A DNA stretch of 64,000 bases. Origin: Stercorarius parasiticus (taxonomy: Eukaryota > Chordata > Aves > Charadriiformes > Stercorariidae). The position numbers and the translations under genes are program-made. A model generated the notes under the pieces. The model saw only the letters and a program-made list of their open reading frames with translations, ran no database searches and was not told the origin of the DNA. Location: the NCBI GenBank assembly GCA_013396915.1, contig VWZL01002056.1, forward strand, positions 375,292 through 439,291, read 5' to 3'. Positions 1 to 12,108 of the stretch are shown here, in pieces. Positions within the stretch are counted from its first letter, which is position 1. Each line of letters starts with the position of its first letter.

Positions 1-205
1 CTGTTCCAGTGTCTCACCACCCTCCCAGTAAAGAATTTCTTCCTAATATCTGATGTAAATCTCCCCTCTTTCAGTTTAAAACAGCTACCCCTTGTCCTAT
101 CGCTGGTCTCCCTGATAAAGAGTCCTTCCCCATCTTTCCTGTAGCCCCCTTTAGGTACTGGAAAGCTGCTATAAGGCCTCCATGGAACCTGTCTCACGAG
201 AGAGA
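1..205 (-). mobile_element. CR1 LINE 3' region, cut by the window edge
   Basis: The plus strand opens with CTGTTCCAGTGTCTCACCAC, then AGAATTTCTTCCTAATATCT and CCCCCTTTAGGTACTGGAAA, which is the reverse complement of the CR1 3' UTR and ORF2 end. The last 120 bp or so of the element lie outside the window. Confidence 0.85.
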
Positions 206-679
206 AATAACATATTGTGGAGCTAATTAAGAACTAACATGATACCATAAATACACATGGAGTAAATCAATGATGTACCCGTAATCTTAATTCTACCATT
301 TCCTAGTTTGTCATGCTGAATTTCGCAGCTCTTGCGCTGGATTTCTCTGCTTATAAAAGCAAAACTGTAAAACCAGAACCAACGTAATAAATAACATATT
401 TCAACACTCATTCTGGCTCTGTGGAAGGGAAGAGCATTCGACACAGGAAACAAACAGATATCGCATGAGTTAATGGGGTAGCTGTATGAGAGGGAGAGGA
501 GGGAAGCGGAGGGAAGCATTTTGCCACTGGGATTCACTGCATTTTGGAAGAGGAATGCCAGGACGCATTCGCCCCTGGTTTGGTATTCTCCTGCAGTGAT
601 AAAGCCGCTTTTTCACATCCATTTCCTTATTGCCCTGGCTGATGAGAAATAAGGAACAACTCACACAGGAGAGAATACA
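206..679. other. Intergenic DNA, nothing recognised
   Basis: Short overlapping open frames on the minus strand here match nothing I know and have no exon-like borders. Confidence 0.6.
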
Positions 680-1015
680 TAGTCTAAGATTTTCCAGTTT
701 GGAAAAGCAATAAGTGAATGGGAGACATAACAGAGGTCTGTAACATCCTTAGCAGCATAGAGAAGTTGAAGAAAGTAAGCCTCAAAATAAGAGAACTAAG
801 GGACACCAGTGACAGTATGAAGAAATGAGTTTAAACAAACCAAAAAGATAATGTTTTCCACAGACAGAATCATCGAACTGTGGAAGTCGCTGCCACAAGG
901 GCCTGTGGACGACAAAACTGCATCTGAGTGACAAAAGGTTAGCCAAAGTCACAGAGCATAAAGCAGCTACTAAGTGCAGCGTTCAGGGACACAGTTTTGA
1001 GTCGGGAAGTTTCTG
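680..1015 (+). mobile_element. Old, decayed CR1/L3-like LINE fragment
   Basis: Phrases such as GTTTGGAAAAGCAATAAGTG, GACATAACAGAGGTCTGTAA and GAACTGTGGAAGTCGCTGCC follow the order found at the 3' end of old reptile and bird CR1-type ORF2. No open frame survives. I matched it from memory of the family, not by alignment. Confidence 0.5.
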
Positions 1016-2220
1016 AAACACAGGCAGCCTGAAGGCGGGTTGGCCATGAGAAATAAGTTACATTCCATGTGTCCTGGCTCTGGTGCTCTTACCTACCCAT
1101 CACCTACCGGCCGCTCATCAGGAACCTGTGCTGGTATTAAGCCAGCAGGACAAGTCTTCTCTCCTAATTCTTAATTGCATTCTCTAGTTTAAGAAAAAAC
1201 AAAGTGAAGACTATGACAAAGTGAAAACAGAATTTGAACTGCTACTAGTTCACCAAGCATTGAGGTTTTTTTTAATAAAAATACGGTTATGATCTCATAG
1301 ATGGCTATTAGCACACTAACCAGTAACCTACACTGTTGGAAATGGCACTGACATGAAAAGCAGACTTTGAGTGAGTTTTAAGAACACACTAATCTCTGTG
1401 CAAACTATTGCAGCAGGATATCTGATTTCTTGGTTTAAAGATGCATAGAAAACCAAACATTTTTATTTTCCCTTACCTTTTTTTAGGTTTCAGTTTCATT
1501 ATGCACCCTTTTAAATAGCTATTCTCATTGATGTGGCTATCCAATCTTATGAATTCTACAAGAAAATCTTGGGTTTTTTTTAAACACGGACAGATATGTT
1601 AAAGGATTAAAGCAATTAACACAATAATCCATTACTTTAAAAAGTACTCTTGCAAAAAACTATTACTGTTAAATTCTTTGCATTTATTATTTCTGGTAAT
1701 GAAATCCAGTTTCACAAATCGAGTGGTATCCTTGCAAAGCACAAGGTTGTGATCACAGAAAAACAAGAAATGGACAGCGGGGGTTTTTTTTGTAGTTTTA
1801 TGATTGCATCCAAAGATCCCATTAAGAATTGCTTTCTCTTTGTTGTATAAACATAGGTAGAGGGAGAAAGTCTCATGTGCAGAGATACTACAGTCTAAAA
1901 CCTTGGGTGCTCAAACCTATATGCATAATAGTAATTTTATACATGGAAACGGTTGTCTTGTATTCCCTGTGCTGTCAGTGGACAGAAGCTGGACCCTGCA
2001 GAGGAGGGTACCAGGGCAGCCAACGCAGAACCAGCCCTGGAAGTGCCAGTCTCTACCCCCTGCACCCTCAGCCCCAGCAGAGGCTCAGCACCTTGTCTTC
2101 CCTCACCAGCGGCTCTTGCTGTGAGCCCCGGTTTCAGGAGACAAGGAGTTTACATGTCATTAAAGACATAGAGATGAGGATACAGCAGACGCCAGGTTTA
2201 ATTTCAAGATCAGCTAACCT
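1016..2220. other. Intergenic DNA, nothing recognised
   Basis: AT-rich to about 1950, then a moderately GC-rich part (1970-2130) with short overlapping open frames and no similarity that I recognise. Confidence 0.55.
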
Positions 2221-2224
2221 AGGA

Positions 2225-2740
2225 AAGGCTGAGTGGTGAGGAGCCTTGGAGGTGAAGGCGAGAAACCTGCAGCTGATACGAGGCGGCGGGGGAAGATGAT
2301 TCAAAAGGGGGTTTTGTACGGTCCAATGCAGCCAGGAAAATAAATTTTGCAGCACCATTTTGCATATCCCTAGGGAGATAGAAAACACAGGGTTCCATAA
2401 CAGAGAGGAAGAACTCGAAATACCAAGGCCTGAGATGATGAAGACATGACCAAAGTTTTGATGAAACGGCTGGGAAAGAAAGTACAGCTTTTAGAACTGT
2501 TACATAGAAAGAAGCTGCGTCATTTCAGGTCTAGCTTGAATATGCATATTTAAAAAGAGGCAAAATCAAGAATGACATCCAGATGGCAAGCTTAAAAGAA
2601 AGAGCACCACAACGCTTTATATAATGACAGGGAAAAAAAAGATTTCAGGAAGTGCTTGGGGGAAAGATCCAGAACTTTATTTTACATTGGCAGCCTGGCA
2701 AAGATGTGGGTTTGGAAGGTTAGAAGACGTGTATGCAGTA
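2225..2740 (+). repeat. Possible ancient interspersed repeat, family unassigned
   Basis: The order of phrases (a GCCTGAGATGATGAAGACAT segment, then CAAGAATGACATCCAGATGG, then GGGGGAAAGATCCAGAAC) resembles an old repeat that I have met in amniote genomes but cannot name. All pieces are diverged. A repeat-library search would decide. Confidence 0.3.
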
Positions 2741-5555
2741 AGTGACATATTGAAAGCTAAAAGTGCTCTGTGAGAACATAATAGCTTATTTAAAAGAAAA
2801 CTTGTTCACAGGCTTATCACGGAAAAAAGTTACAAAATCTCTGGGACATGAGTCAGCATGGTAGGCAACTTTAACACTGAGTTACACCAATAATTTAGGA
2901 TTATATGTGCACCTAAGGGTGGTAGTGGTTTACTTACCTTGCTCAAGTGGGCCTTAAACATGACCCCAGTATGGCGCGGGCATTGTGACCTAAGGAGATC
3001 CACATGCTGCAATTCCCACCAAGAACTCCACCGCTGACTATAAGAAGATGGGATGAAACTGGGTTTCTTAAAGCCATAAAACAAGAAGCTAGGGAGAAAA
3101 ATTATAAACAATTTGATTTTCCTTGGGATAAGACCAGAAGACCTACTTCAAAATAAAATGGGCAATTATTTTTCCCATGTATAAAAAAATGTGAAGTATT
3201 TGTTACACTTACAATGAGCACCCAGAAACTAAAAGAAAAGTTAAGCCGTTTCTCCTCAGACACACTTACCAGTTTCTATCTGAGTAAGAAGTAAAACTAT
3301 TTTCAGACAAGTAGCTACAGCTTTTTATAAATGTTCATCTACTTTTGTATTACCTATTCCAGTAAAGTAGTCTGTAGTAAACACTTCAAAATGTGTCATT
3401 TTCTCTGAGGCTTCAAATTGATCTACAAAGGAAAAATACTATGCCTCCCCCCCCCTCTTTTTTTTTTCTGTAATTTCTAAGATGGGCTTGTCAATTTTTA
3501 TTAATTATTTGATTACTTTAGCAAGTCAGATGTGTTTATCCCCAGTAGTAATTACAAAACAATAACATCACAAGTGTAAAATAAACTGTGTAGGAATAGG
3601 ATTTTTAGACAAGATTGTTTAAGTTTATGATGGTATATGTTTTCCCTAGCACTTACGTAAGTGCACTGAGCAATTAACATCTAGGCGAATTTTTTTTTTC
3701 ATTTTTTTTAGAGAATGCACCAGCATCAGTTCTTTAGTTAGCAGGTCAGGTTTTGCACAGCCAGGCATTCAGGCAATCCCCTAGCAAATCTTGATCATTT
3801 GTTTTCCCCACATATATTTAGATGTTCTGTATTTATATATTTTTACATATATATTTATTTATATATTTATTTTGTGATATTGTTAGGTTAAAAAAGAACC
3901 AGGAAAGAAACTCAAACTAGTACCTTTTAGACACTCACCATACACTCCCAAAAATGTGAAAGCGAGCCCAAGGGAAAATTTCTCCACAAATCACCTCTAA
4001 ATTACTACTTGCAAGAAGACTCTTACCCTATTGTCCTCTTTCCAGATAAAGTGAGTAACTAGGGGTACCACCGCTGGTTGTGATAGGCAGCAGAAGCAAG
4101 CTCAGGGCAGGTGGCATTTTCCTGCTGTTCAGTGCAAAGGCCCTCTGGAGCAGAGTGGCCATGTCCACGCTGCAGCGTGAAGCATGGTGCCTTCAATCCC
4201 TTGCACCCGAAACTTATTTCTGTCTACTGTGGTCACCATTGACCCATCTTCTTTGCAGAATGGCACCACACTAGAGCATTCCCTGGAGGCTGGCGAGCCC
4301 TACACGCGCCCTCAGTCGCTGTTCGTGCCCCTTGCAGAGAGCTGCCCGAGGCCACCACAGGGGTCTTCATGGCGTCTTCTGAGAGCGGTCCCTGGGCCGG
4401 AGGGATGGGGTAACACTACGAGGCTGGCTAGGGGGTCCCCAGCATCCCAGAGGAGCTTGTCTTATGGTGTCTGTGCCTTAGTGGATACTCACATCCACAG
4501 TTTCCCGATACAGGGGCCACATTGAATGCTGTCTCTCGGGAGCAGGCAGCAGAACGTGCTCCCATTGAGAGGGCTGCTGCAGAGCCTTGCAGCTCCTGGC
4601 TTGCTGCAGTGAACCCGTGGGCGGCGAGTTCAGGGTTGAGAGGCGAGGTAACACCTGCAACTCTCTGTCCCCGCGCCCTTCTCAGTCTGCATCCCCCATG
4701 GCAGCATGTGCCACCTGCATGAGGGCAGTTTGGGGGATTCGTGACCCGCCGGGCTCACGTTCGCACCCCAGGGAGCTGCCCCTCTCCCACGTTGCATGGG
4801 AGGAGAGCCCCCTCCAGCTCGGCAGACGAATTCTCTGCGCCCACCCCCTCCACAATCCGGGGGCTTCAGATGGGAATGAACCAGCAGTGCTGTGAAAGAC
4901 AATCCCACCAGCCACAGCTGGATTTCCTTGGCCAGAAAAGGAGCTACCTTAGTTGATGCACACAGCCACTGCGTGTACCACAGTATGACCAGAGCCCCTG
5001 CCCTGCACAAGACACAGAAACTGGGTTTTACTTTTTCTTCACTGCCAAAAGGCTAAACACTCATACAGGATATAAGACATTTCTTATTTTCCCCTAATGC
5101 TCATAAGCCTATGTGCTTTCTTACATTTATGATATTTCCACAGAGCGATGAGAGAAAGGCAGGATAACAAAAAGATAGTTCTTGTGTAGGAAATGCCTGG
5201 ATATCCAAAACAGCCTCTGAATCTCAAGCTTGGGAGCAGCCTGATTTTCACACGCCTTGCAGTCATGCATGATCCTGCTGCCCCAAAATGGAAAGAGGCA
5301 GTTAGGTTCTACCACCTGCCCCAAGCAACCTCTGCCACTCTGTTAAAAAGCCTGAGGGTTTGTGGGCACATCTTAGTTGGCTTCTATTGCTTTCCTGGAG
5401 TCAGTAAGAAAGTGCAACCAAGAGAGCTGCGATGTCAAAGCCATGTTTCCACTACTCACACAAAGCTACCGCACCAGCACTGCTCTTCTAGATCCACCTA
5501 CTTGGGGTAGTTAGGCTTGAATAGAGAAAGAAAGGCGGAGAAATTACTTAAGTAG
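2741..5555. other. Intergenic DNA with an AT-rich tract and a GC-richer block
   Basis: It holds TATA-rich low-complexity sequence at about 3830-3880 and a GC-richer block at about 4060-4950 with several overlapping open frames on both strands. None of the frames resembles a known protein, and the block lacks the CpG density of a promoter island. Confidence 0.5.
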
Positions 5556-5559
5556 ATTG

Positions 5560-6240
5560 GACTAAATCAGCTGGGCCTGACAAGATCTGTTGTAAAGTAC
5601 ATAGTGAGCAGTCTCACAGGCATTGGTGGTTACCCTCAGCACTTTATAGAAGACGGGTGAGAAGTCCAGGAGACTGAAGAGGATAAATATGCTAAAAAGG
5701 GAGATAAGGAAGAGTGGAGAACTATGTATCAGTCACTCAAATCTCATTTTCTGGAAAGATATTAAAACAAATAATTAAACTATTTGTAAATACCTGGAAG
5801 AAAACAAGGAGGTAACTGACAACCAATATGTTCTTTTCCAAGATCAAATTGTGTCAAATCAAAATATTTTTCTCCTACGAACCAGTAACAGGCATTTGAG
5901 TAGGAGGAAGCAGTATGTGCTCTATATCTCGATTTTAGTTAAGCTTCTGGTACCGTCTTTCATGACATGCTTCTAAACAGGCTAGTTCCCCATGTCACGT
6001 TTGATGGCAGCACTAAAGCGGGAGCAGGGCAGGAGGGAACACGGGGCTCGCTGGTTTTCAGTAGTTCATTGACAAAACTGAGGATAGTACCACACAATTA
6101 TCTGGAAGACCTGATCCAATCTAGTATTATTAAATATTTCAGTAATAACCTGGATGACGAAACAAGAAAGCACATGTCCTACATTTTCAGAAGCTGCACT
6201 CTGGAGGAGAAAACAAGACTTCCAAATGACTACAAGAATT
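5560..6240 (+). mobile_element. Old CR1-type LINE fragment with dead reverse transcriptase
   Basis: AGAAAACAAGGAGGTAACTG, TTTCCAAGATCAAATTGTGT and CTCGATTTTAGTTAAGCTTC, followed by a decayed 'TGATACTGTCTCTCATGAC'-like stretch, line up with the middle of a CR1-type reverse transcriptase. Stops and frameshifts break it. It is much more diverged than the minus-strand CR1 copies. Confidence 0.5.
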
Positions 6241-8790
6241 AAAGAAAAGTTCTAGAAAGAGAGAATGTAATTCAGAAATAACACATGCATTGTTCCGCTT
6301 GTAGACAAGAATTTGTTAGTTATTCGATTGCCGTTAGGTATGTTAGAAAAGAATGAGAAAAAAAATTACTTTCCCCTTCCCTGGTTCTTTCCCTCACTTC
6401 TTGGTATTGTACAACACCTGAGCTTGAACTCCCTCATTTTACTCATATACTTTCAGAAATATCCTTCCTTGCATTTTATTTCTGTTACTAACTTACAGTG
6501 TAATTTCCATAATAAAGGCTTGTATTACTATTTTAGTACAACTCCTTAGTATGATGACCTACATTTCATTTTCTGCATGTTTCCTTCTTATGCTGAGATC
6601 AAAGGAGAGCTAATGATTGAGGCACTCTGGTCTTACTAAAATTCCTGTCCTCCTTTTGCACTAAGGTGGTGCGTGCTTGTGCTTCAGAGCATTTCTTTAG
6701 CAAACTGCCAACTCTGCTATTTCCTATAAACTCACTTTTCGTAAGGCCACTCACTTGCAGCCTCATTTCTATTTCCCTTTACCCTTCATGACCCATTCCC
6801 ATGGATTAATTTTCTGATGTGATTTTTCTAGAATTCAGTATTTCTGTACCTCAGCCAGCTGCAGAGAGATGTCTGGATAATTCTGAGAACTCTAAATCCA
6901 CACAGGAGCAAAACGCACTAGGAATCATTTACTGAAATGCATGACCTTGAAATAGCATAGTTCCATAGCACAGATGGAGTTTACCAGATGTCTGAGACTA
7001 TGAAACGATGAAATTTAAAAAATTCAGTACTTCAGAGTGGTTTAAACAACTGAGATTGCAGTATAGGACAGAGATACTGGAAGTATATTTAAACAAGCAT
7101 GTTTATACATGGATCCATGGTTTTAGTGCCCAGACTAATTTCCCCACCCTGCCTCTACATTGTGCACTTACCTGTACAATGCAGGTACATCCTCAGGGCA
7201 GTGAGAGGTTTGGTCTTCATTGATATGAAATGGGGGGTTCTTCCTCGAACCATCAGAACTGGTCTAGTGGTGATAAACCCTCTGTTGTTGGCTGTCCAAT
7301 GTTTGGTTCTTCAAAATGTCACGTTCTGACCTCTTGGTGGCGACTGAAATGACCGAACATCCATATCCTATATAATGTGGGATCAGCATCTAGCCAGATG
7401 AGCTGTCCTTCAAAACACTCATATCATCTTTTAAACTTCCAGTGCTAAAATACAGCAGTAAGGATTCTTCACCTAGGTGGTGTCTTACAACAGTACTGTT
7501 GTTAGCAATGGGGTTTGTACAGCAAGGTCCTGTCTGTAGAGAGTTCACAGATACATAAATATTATTCTTTCTCTGGCTGAAAGCTGCCTGGGGACATGAA
7601 TTTCTTTCAAGGAGATATTTTTCCTGTCCCCACTCTCTTTTTCTTTATCACCAAAGTGCCAGGTTTGTTCATACTTCCAAGATGCCTCAACGGTTGAAGC
7701 TTTCTTTGCTATTTTGGTCAACTCTTAGCTACTGACCATGGTTGCCTATTAAACATAACAGGGCATCTCTACTGCTAGTAAATAAAGGACAGGGTAGTCT
7801 GTGTTTTCAAATGTCACAGCTTGCTGAAATCACTGCTATTGCTTCGTGAAACTCTGTTTTCTCAACCTACAACAATTTGCCTCAGCACTGTCATTTCATT
7901 GTGTAAGAGTTACTTGCAAGTGAATGGGCGAAGGTTTTTCTTGGGACATGAGAGTTGAAATGCCAGTGTAAAAACCCTGGAAAATTTGACCTTTTTCTCC
8001 TGCGTACCATTCTTCCCATGTTTTCTTCCCATTCTGTAGGCAACTCCTTGTTGGCAAACTCCGTCTCTACTGATTTCCTCTGATAGTCTTGTCCTCAGAT
8101 TCCTCCACCAAGTTCTGCAGCCTAGTGGTCTCATCACACTCCCTGTACATCTCAACACATGATGAACAATGAAGCCAACTCCCTTTCCACTCTCTTCCCA
8201 TCACTGACACACCAAGGAGTTAGTTCTCAGGGTACGGGGTATTCTGAAGTACTGCTTACAGACCTGGAAGGGGGTTTTTCGAAAACTCACCAGTGAAATC
8301 GTTGTCTTCTGGCGTGCCCTAATTTTGGTGTGGGGAAATAGGAGTGGAAGAAGAATTGCTGGAGGTGAGAAAATAGGCTGTTTCAGAGTTTCAGCAATTC
8401 CTCTTCCTCTCCTTTTCCTCCTGCCCCAATCTACATACCTCAAGGAAACCCTATATGTGTAGCAGAACACCCTATATTCAGAATACCTTCTGTTTGGCTC
8501 CAGAGGCACTTGAGCTTTTGCTTCAAAGGTGATGTTAGCAGACTTTGCCAATTTCTTTATTTTTTGGCCCGTGAGGCCTATTGCTAAGAAGAAGAAAAGC
8601 ACTTGTTCAAATATATGAAATTAGTTTGTACTGAGATTTCAGCTGAGGAATTAACATTTAATTTTTCATATTTGTACAAGTTGGTTTTTACCACCAATTT
8701 AAAGAACTAGTGTTAGAGGATCACACTGGTGGATTCTGTACCAACATGTCGTAAGACCCAGTTTCTGTCACATGGAAATTACCATCTAAA
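6241..8790. other. Intergenic DNA, nothing recognised
   Basis: AT-rich single-copy-looking sequence. Open frames are short, and no splice-bounded coding segment was found. Confidence 0.55.
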
Positions 8791-8794
8791 TAGA

Positions 8795-8900
8795 CAGCAG
8801 AAATATTATTATCCCATTTGCAGACAGGGCATTCAAGCACGAACACGCTAAGGAATATGCCCGAGGATACACAAAAAGCCTACATCAGTCAAGTGAGCCA
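8795..8900 (+). repeat. MIR-like ancient SINE piece
   Basis: AATATTATTATCCCATTTGC followed by AGACAGGGCATTC and AAGGAATATGCCCGAGG follows the well-known MIR core ('ATTATCCCCATTTTACAGATGAGG...TTGCCCAAGG'). It is diverged, as expected in birds. Confidence 0.4.
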
Positions 8901-11116
8901 TACTGGGGAATAAACAACACAAGCCCTTTACTTATTCCTTCTCCAGACACTCTGTATCTTCCTTTAAATCAACCTATTAATTCACCACCAGCGGCACCGC
9001 AGGTGAAGAAGCTGTTGAAATAGATTTTCTTTTTGTTGCCATTTTTTATGTACATGAGAACAGGGGACTGAAGTCAACGTGCATCAATGAAATCAATATA
9101 TCTGCTGTAGGAATTAATTATTTTTAAGTATATATATATATTAAAAAATTATGTCATGCCTATTTATGCTCTTAAGTCGCTGAAAATCAAAATCTATCTG
9201 AAAAGCGAAAAATACCTAGCAATTGAAAAATGGGGAAATTAAGGTAAAAACAAACAGGCCAGCTTGGTAACAAGTGCATGATAAACAGACATTTTACTGA
9301 AAAGGAGACTTTTCAGATATTTCCGTGACATGTTGTTGCCACTTGAAATGTGGTGCCTTCTGGTGCTGTCTCAGAATATCTGGCAGAACATGTTGTATGT
9401 AACCAGACGCTATTTTTTCAATGTATAATTTTTTTAAATTCTGTCTTCTCTGATAAGCATCGTGCAAGACAAATCTTCTACTTGCTAAATAATTTCCTTC
9501 AGAAAAATCGAACAAACACATCTCCGTAGGATTTTCTGTTACTAGCAACTCTGACTCCCATTTTTAAAAGTCCATAATACAACAAAGCAAAAATTTAAGA
9601 TGCTTTGGCTCACTATCAAATCCTCTATTAAGCGAAAAGATATAAAAAAATATATTTAAAAAAAGTAGGAATCACAAAATAATAATGGAACAAATGGTAA
9701 TAATCATTAAACCTAAATCATTGAATCTAAATTCATCTTTCTATTAGTTACACAGAATAAAACCAGTCACATTGAGGAGCCCACACTGAAATGTGGGCAT
9801 TTACCACTCACTGAACCACTCCTGTGCTTAAAATGGCACTTTCCTTTACTACCTTGTAGTAAATGAATGCTAATCAGTAATACTTCAGCAAACACTTACC
9901 CAACTAAATCATTTCTTGGTTCCCCAGGTAGAACCTGTGCCTGGACATTTTCCAAAAGCATTGGCAAGGCCAGAGCCTGATTTTAACCAGCGATGTTTTA
10001 AAAAGCAAAGGGCAAAAAGGAAAGGGGTGAAAATGAAAATCGTCAGAGACAATGCTAAATAACACATTTGGTGGTGATGAGAGCATTTGTAAGATATCTG
10101 ACCCTGAGGTCACCACATCTTCCCTGGCCGCGGTGGAGCTTGCGCAGGAAACCAGCAGCTTTTTCTCACATTATCATGTCAGCAGGAGCTGCGTCGGGAA
10201 GCGCAGAACCCGCCGTTTTCCTGGGTTCTGGCGTCAAGTCTCGTGCATTAGATTTGCACTTCTTCAAAACAGCTTATAAGACGCAAGCAAATATTTGCGC
10301 ACTTGGCTCCGCACAAATGAAAACATTGAAGTTCTCGGTTGAGCACTGCCTGCTAACAAGGAACGCAGTGAAATAGGAGCAGATCAGGAGATTAAATTCA
10401 ACCATGGCGAGGTCCCTACAGCTGAGGTATGCACTGCCATACTTTTCTGGACAAGATGCAGTCTGGTTCCCTGGACTGAACATCCATGCACAAGGTATGA
10501 AGCTCTGCCTTTCTGCAAGCTGTCTTTCTTCCTGCCGCATCCCACCCCAGCCATCCTCTCCGGTACAAGGCCTCCCAACCACAAGCTTTTTGCTTTTGAT
10601 CGTATTCCCGCCTCACCTATTCCTTATCCTGTTCCAGGTGACACCATGGACCTGCTGTCCAGGCCTTCTCCCAGCACTAAGTTTGGTCATTGGTGGAGGG
10701 ACAATGAGAGGCTTCATATTGCAGTTATGGCAGCTCCTCCAGGAGGACACTTAGAATGAACTGGCTCTACCTGGATAACCCTTTGCCTGGAGAAGAAGAT
10801 AAAGGCATTGAATTTCTGAAAGTCTTTGTCTTTGTAATTCCTTTGTCCCTTGTCAGTTGAAGACTTGGGGCCAGGGAGATGAGCTGGGACCAGCGGGTTG
10901 ACTAACAGCAAGGTGCAAAACTTCAAAATGAAGCTCACTGGCACCACCACCTCACCACCACTGCACTGCATGGTGATTGCCCCTCAGAACCTTGTGACCT
11001 CTGAGTCCCACCAGCCAGCAGCAAAGCAGGTTGTGGTGGACAAATCCAACATGGGCAGAGTCATGATTAAGGAACCCAAGGCCGTTCTCCAAACCTTCTC
11101 AGTTTGGACTGCATGA
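8901..11116. other. Intergenic DNA, nothing firmly recognised
   Basis: It holds a short TA repeat at about 9128-9142 and AT-rich DNA, then mixed composition from 10040. An open frame at 10898-11116 (72 codons) directly abuts the CR1 tail. It resembles no protein that I know. Confidence 0.5.
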
Positions 11117-12108
11117 GTCATAGAACCATAGAATCATAGAATTCTTAGGGTTGGAAGGGACCTTGAAGATCATCTAGTTCCAACCCCCCTGCCATGGGCA
11201 GGGACACCTCCCACTAGATCAGGTTGCTCAGAGCCCCGTCCAGCCTGGCCTTAAAAACTTCCAGGGATGGGGCCTCCACCACCTCTCTGGGCAACCTGTT
11301 CCAGTGTCTCACCACCCTCGTGGTAGAGAACTTCTTCCTAACGTCCAGTCTGAATCGACCCATCTCTAGTTTTAATCCATTCCCTCTAGTCCTACCATTA
11401 CCCGGCATCCTAAAAAGTCCCTCAACAGTTTTCTTGTAGGCCCCCTTAAGCTACTGGTAGGCCACTATAAGGTCTCCTTGGAGCCTTCTTTTCTCCAGAC
11501 TGAACAACCCCAACTCTCTCAGTCTGTCCTCATAGGAGAGGTGCTCCAGCCCTCTGATCATCCTCCGGGCCCTTCTCTGGACACGTTCCAGCACNNNNNN
11601 NNNNNNNNNNNNNNNNNNNNNNTTGGCATGGGCCCACCTCTCCAGCCTGTCAAGGTCCCTCTGGACGGCATCTCTTCCCCCAGCGTGTCAGCCGCCCCAC
11701 ACAGCTCGCTGTCGTCGGCAAACTTGCTGAGGGTGCACTCCATGCCACTGTCCCTGTCGCTGATGAAGATGTTAAACAAGACTGGTCCCAGTGCTGATCC
11801 TTGAGGGACTCCACTTGTCACTGGACTCCACTTGGACATGGACCCATTGACAGCCACTCTTTGCGTGTGACCGTCAAGCCAGTTCTTTATCCACTGAACT
11901 GTCAGTCCATCAAACCCATATTTTATCAGCTTGGAGACCAGGATGTCATGTGGGACAGTGTCAAAGGCTTTGCTCAGGTCCAGGTAAATGACGTCGGTTG
12001 CTCTCCCCTTATCTATTGATGTTGTGACCTTCTCATAGAAGGCCACCAGGTTTGCCAGGCATGATTTGCCCTTGGTGAAGCCGTGTTGATAGTACCCGAT
12101 CAACGTCA
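11117..12108 (-). mobile_element. CR1 LINE, 5'-truncated, with reverse-transcriptase remains
   Basis: The 3' tail is at the low end: repeated ATTCTATGA-type units in reverse (11118-11145), then GGTTGGAAGGGACCTTGAAG. The 3' UTR and the C-terminal half of the reverse transcriptase follow. The minus strand codes for [16 protein letters not shown], then [17 protein letters not shown], then the catalytic motif FADD. The frame crosses a 28-base N gap and the element lacks its 5' half, so it is not functional as assembled. Confidence 0.92.
11595..11622. other. Assembly gap (28 N)
   Basis: A run of N inside the CR1 copy. The repeat probably caused the break, and the true gap length is unknown. Confidence 0.98.

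Noticed and set aside
4060..4960. GC-richer block, considered as a promoter island or RRAS2 first exon
   Set aside because: CpG density is modest, and no P-loop (GGGGVGKSAL-type) coding sequence was found on either strand.
10898..11116. 72-codon open frame next to the CR1 tail, considered as a retrocopy
   Set aside because: No known protein similarity and no poly(A) tail or source gene could be identified.
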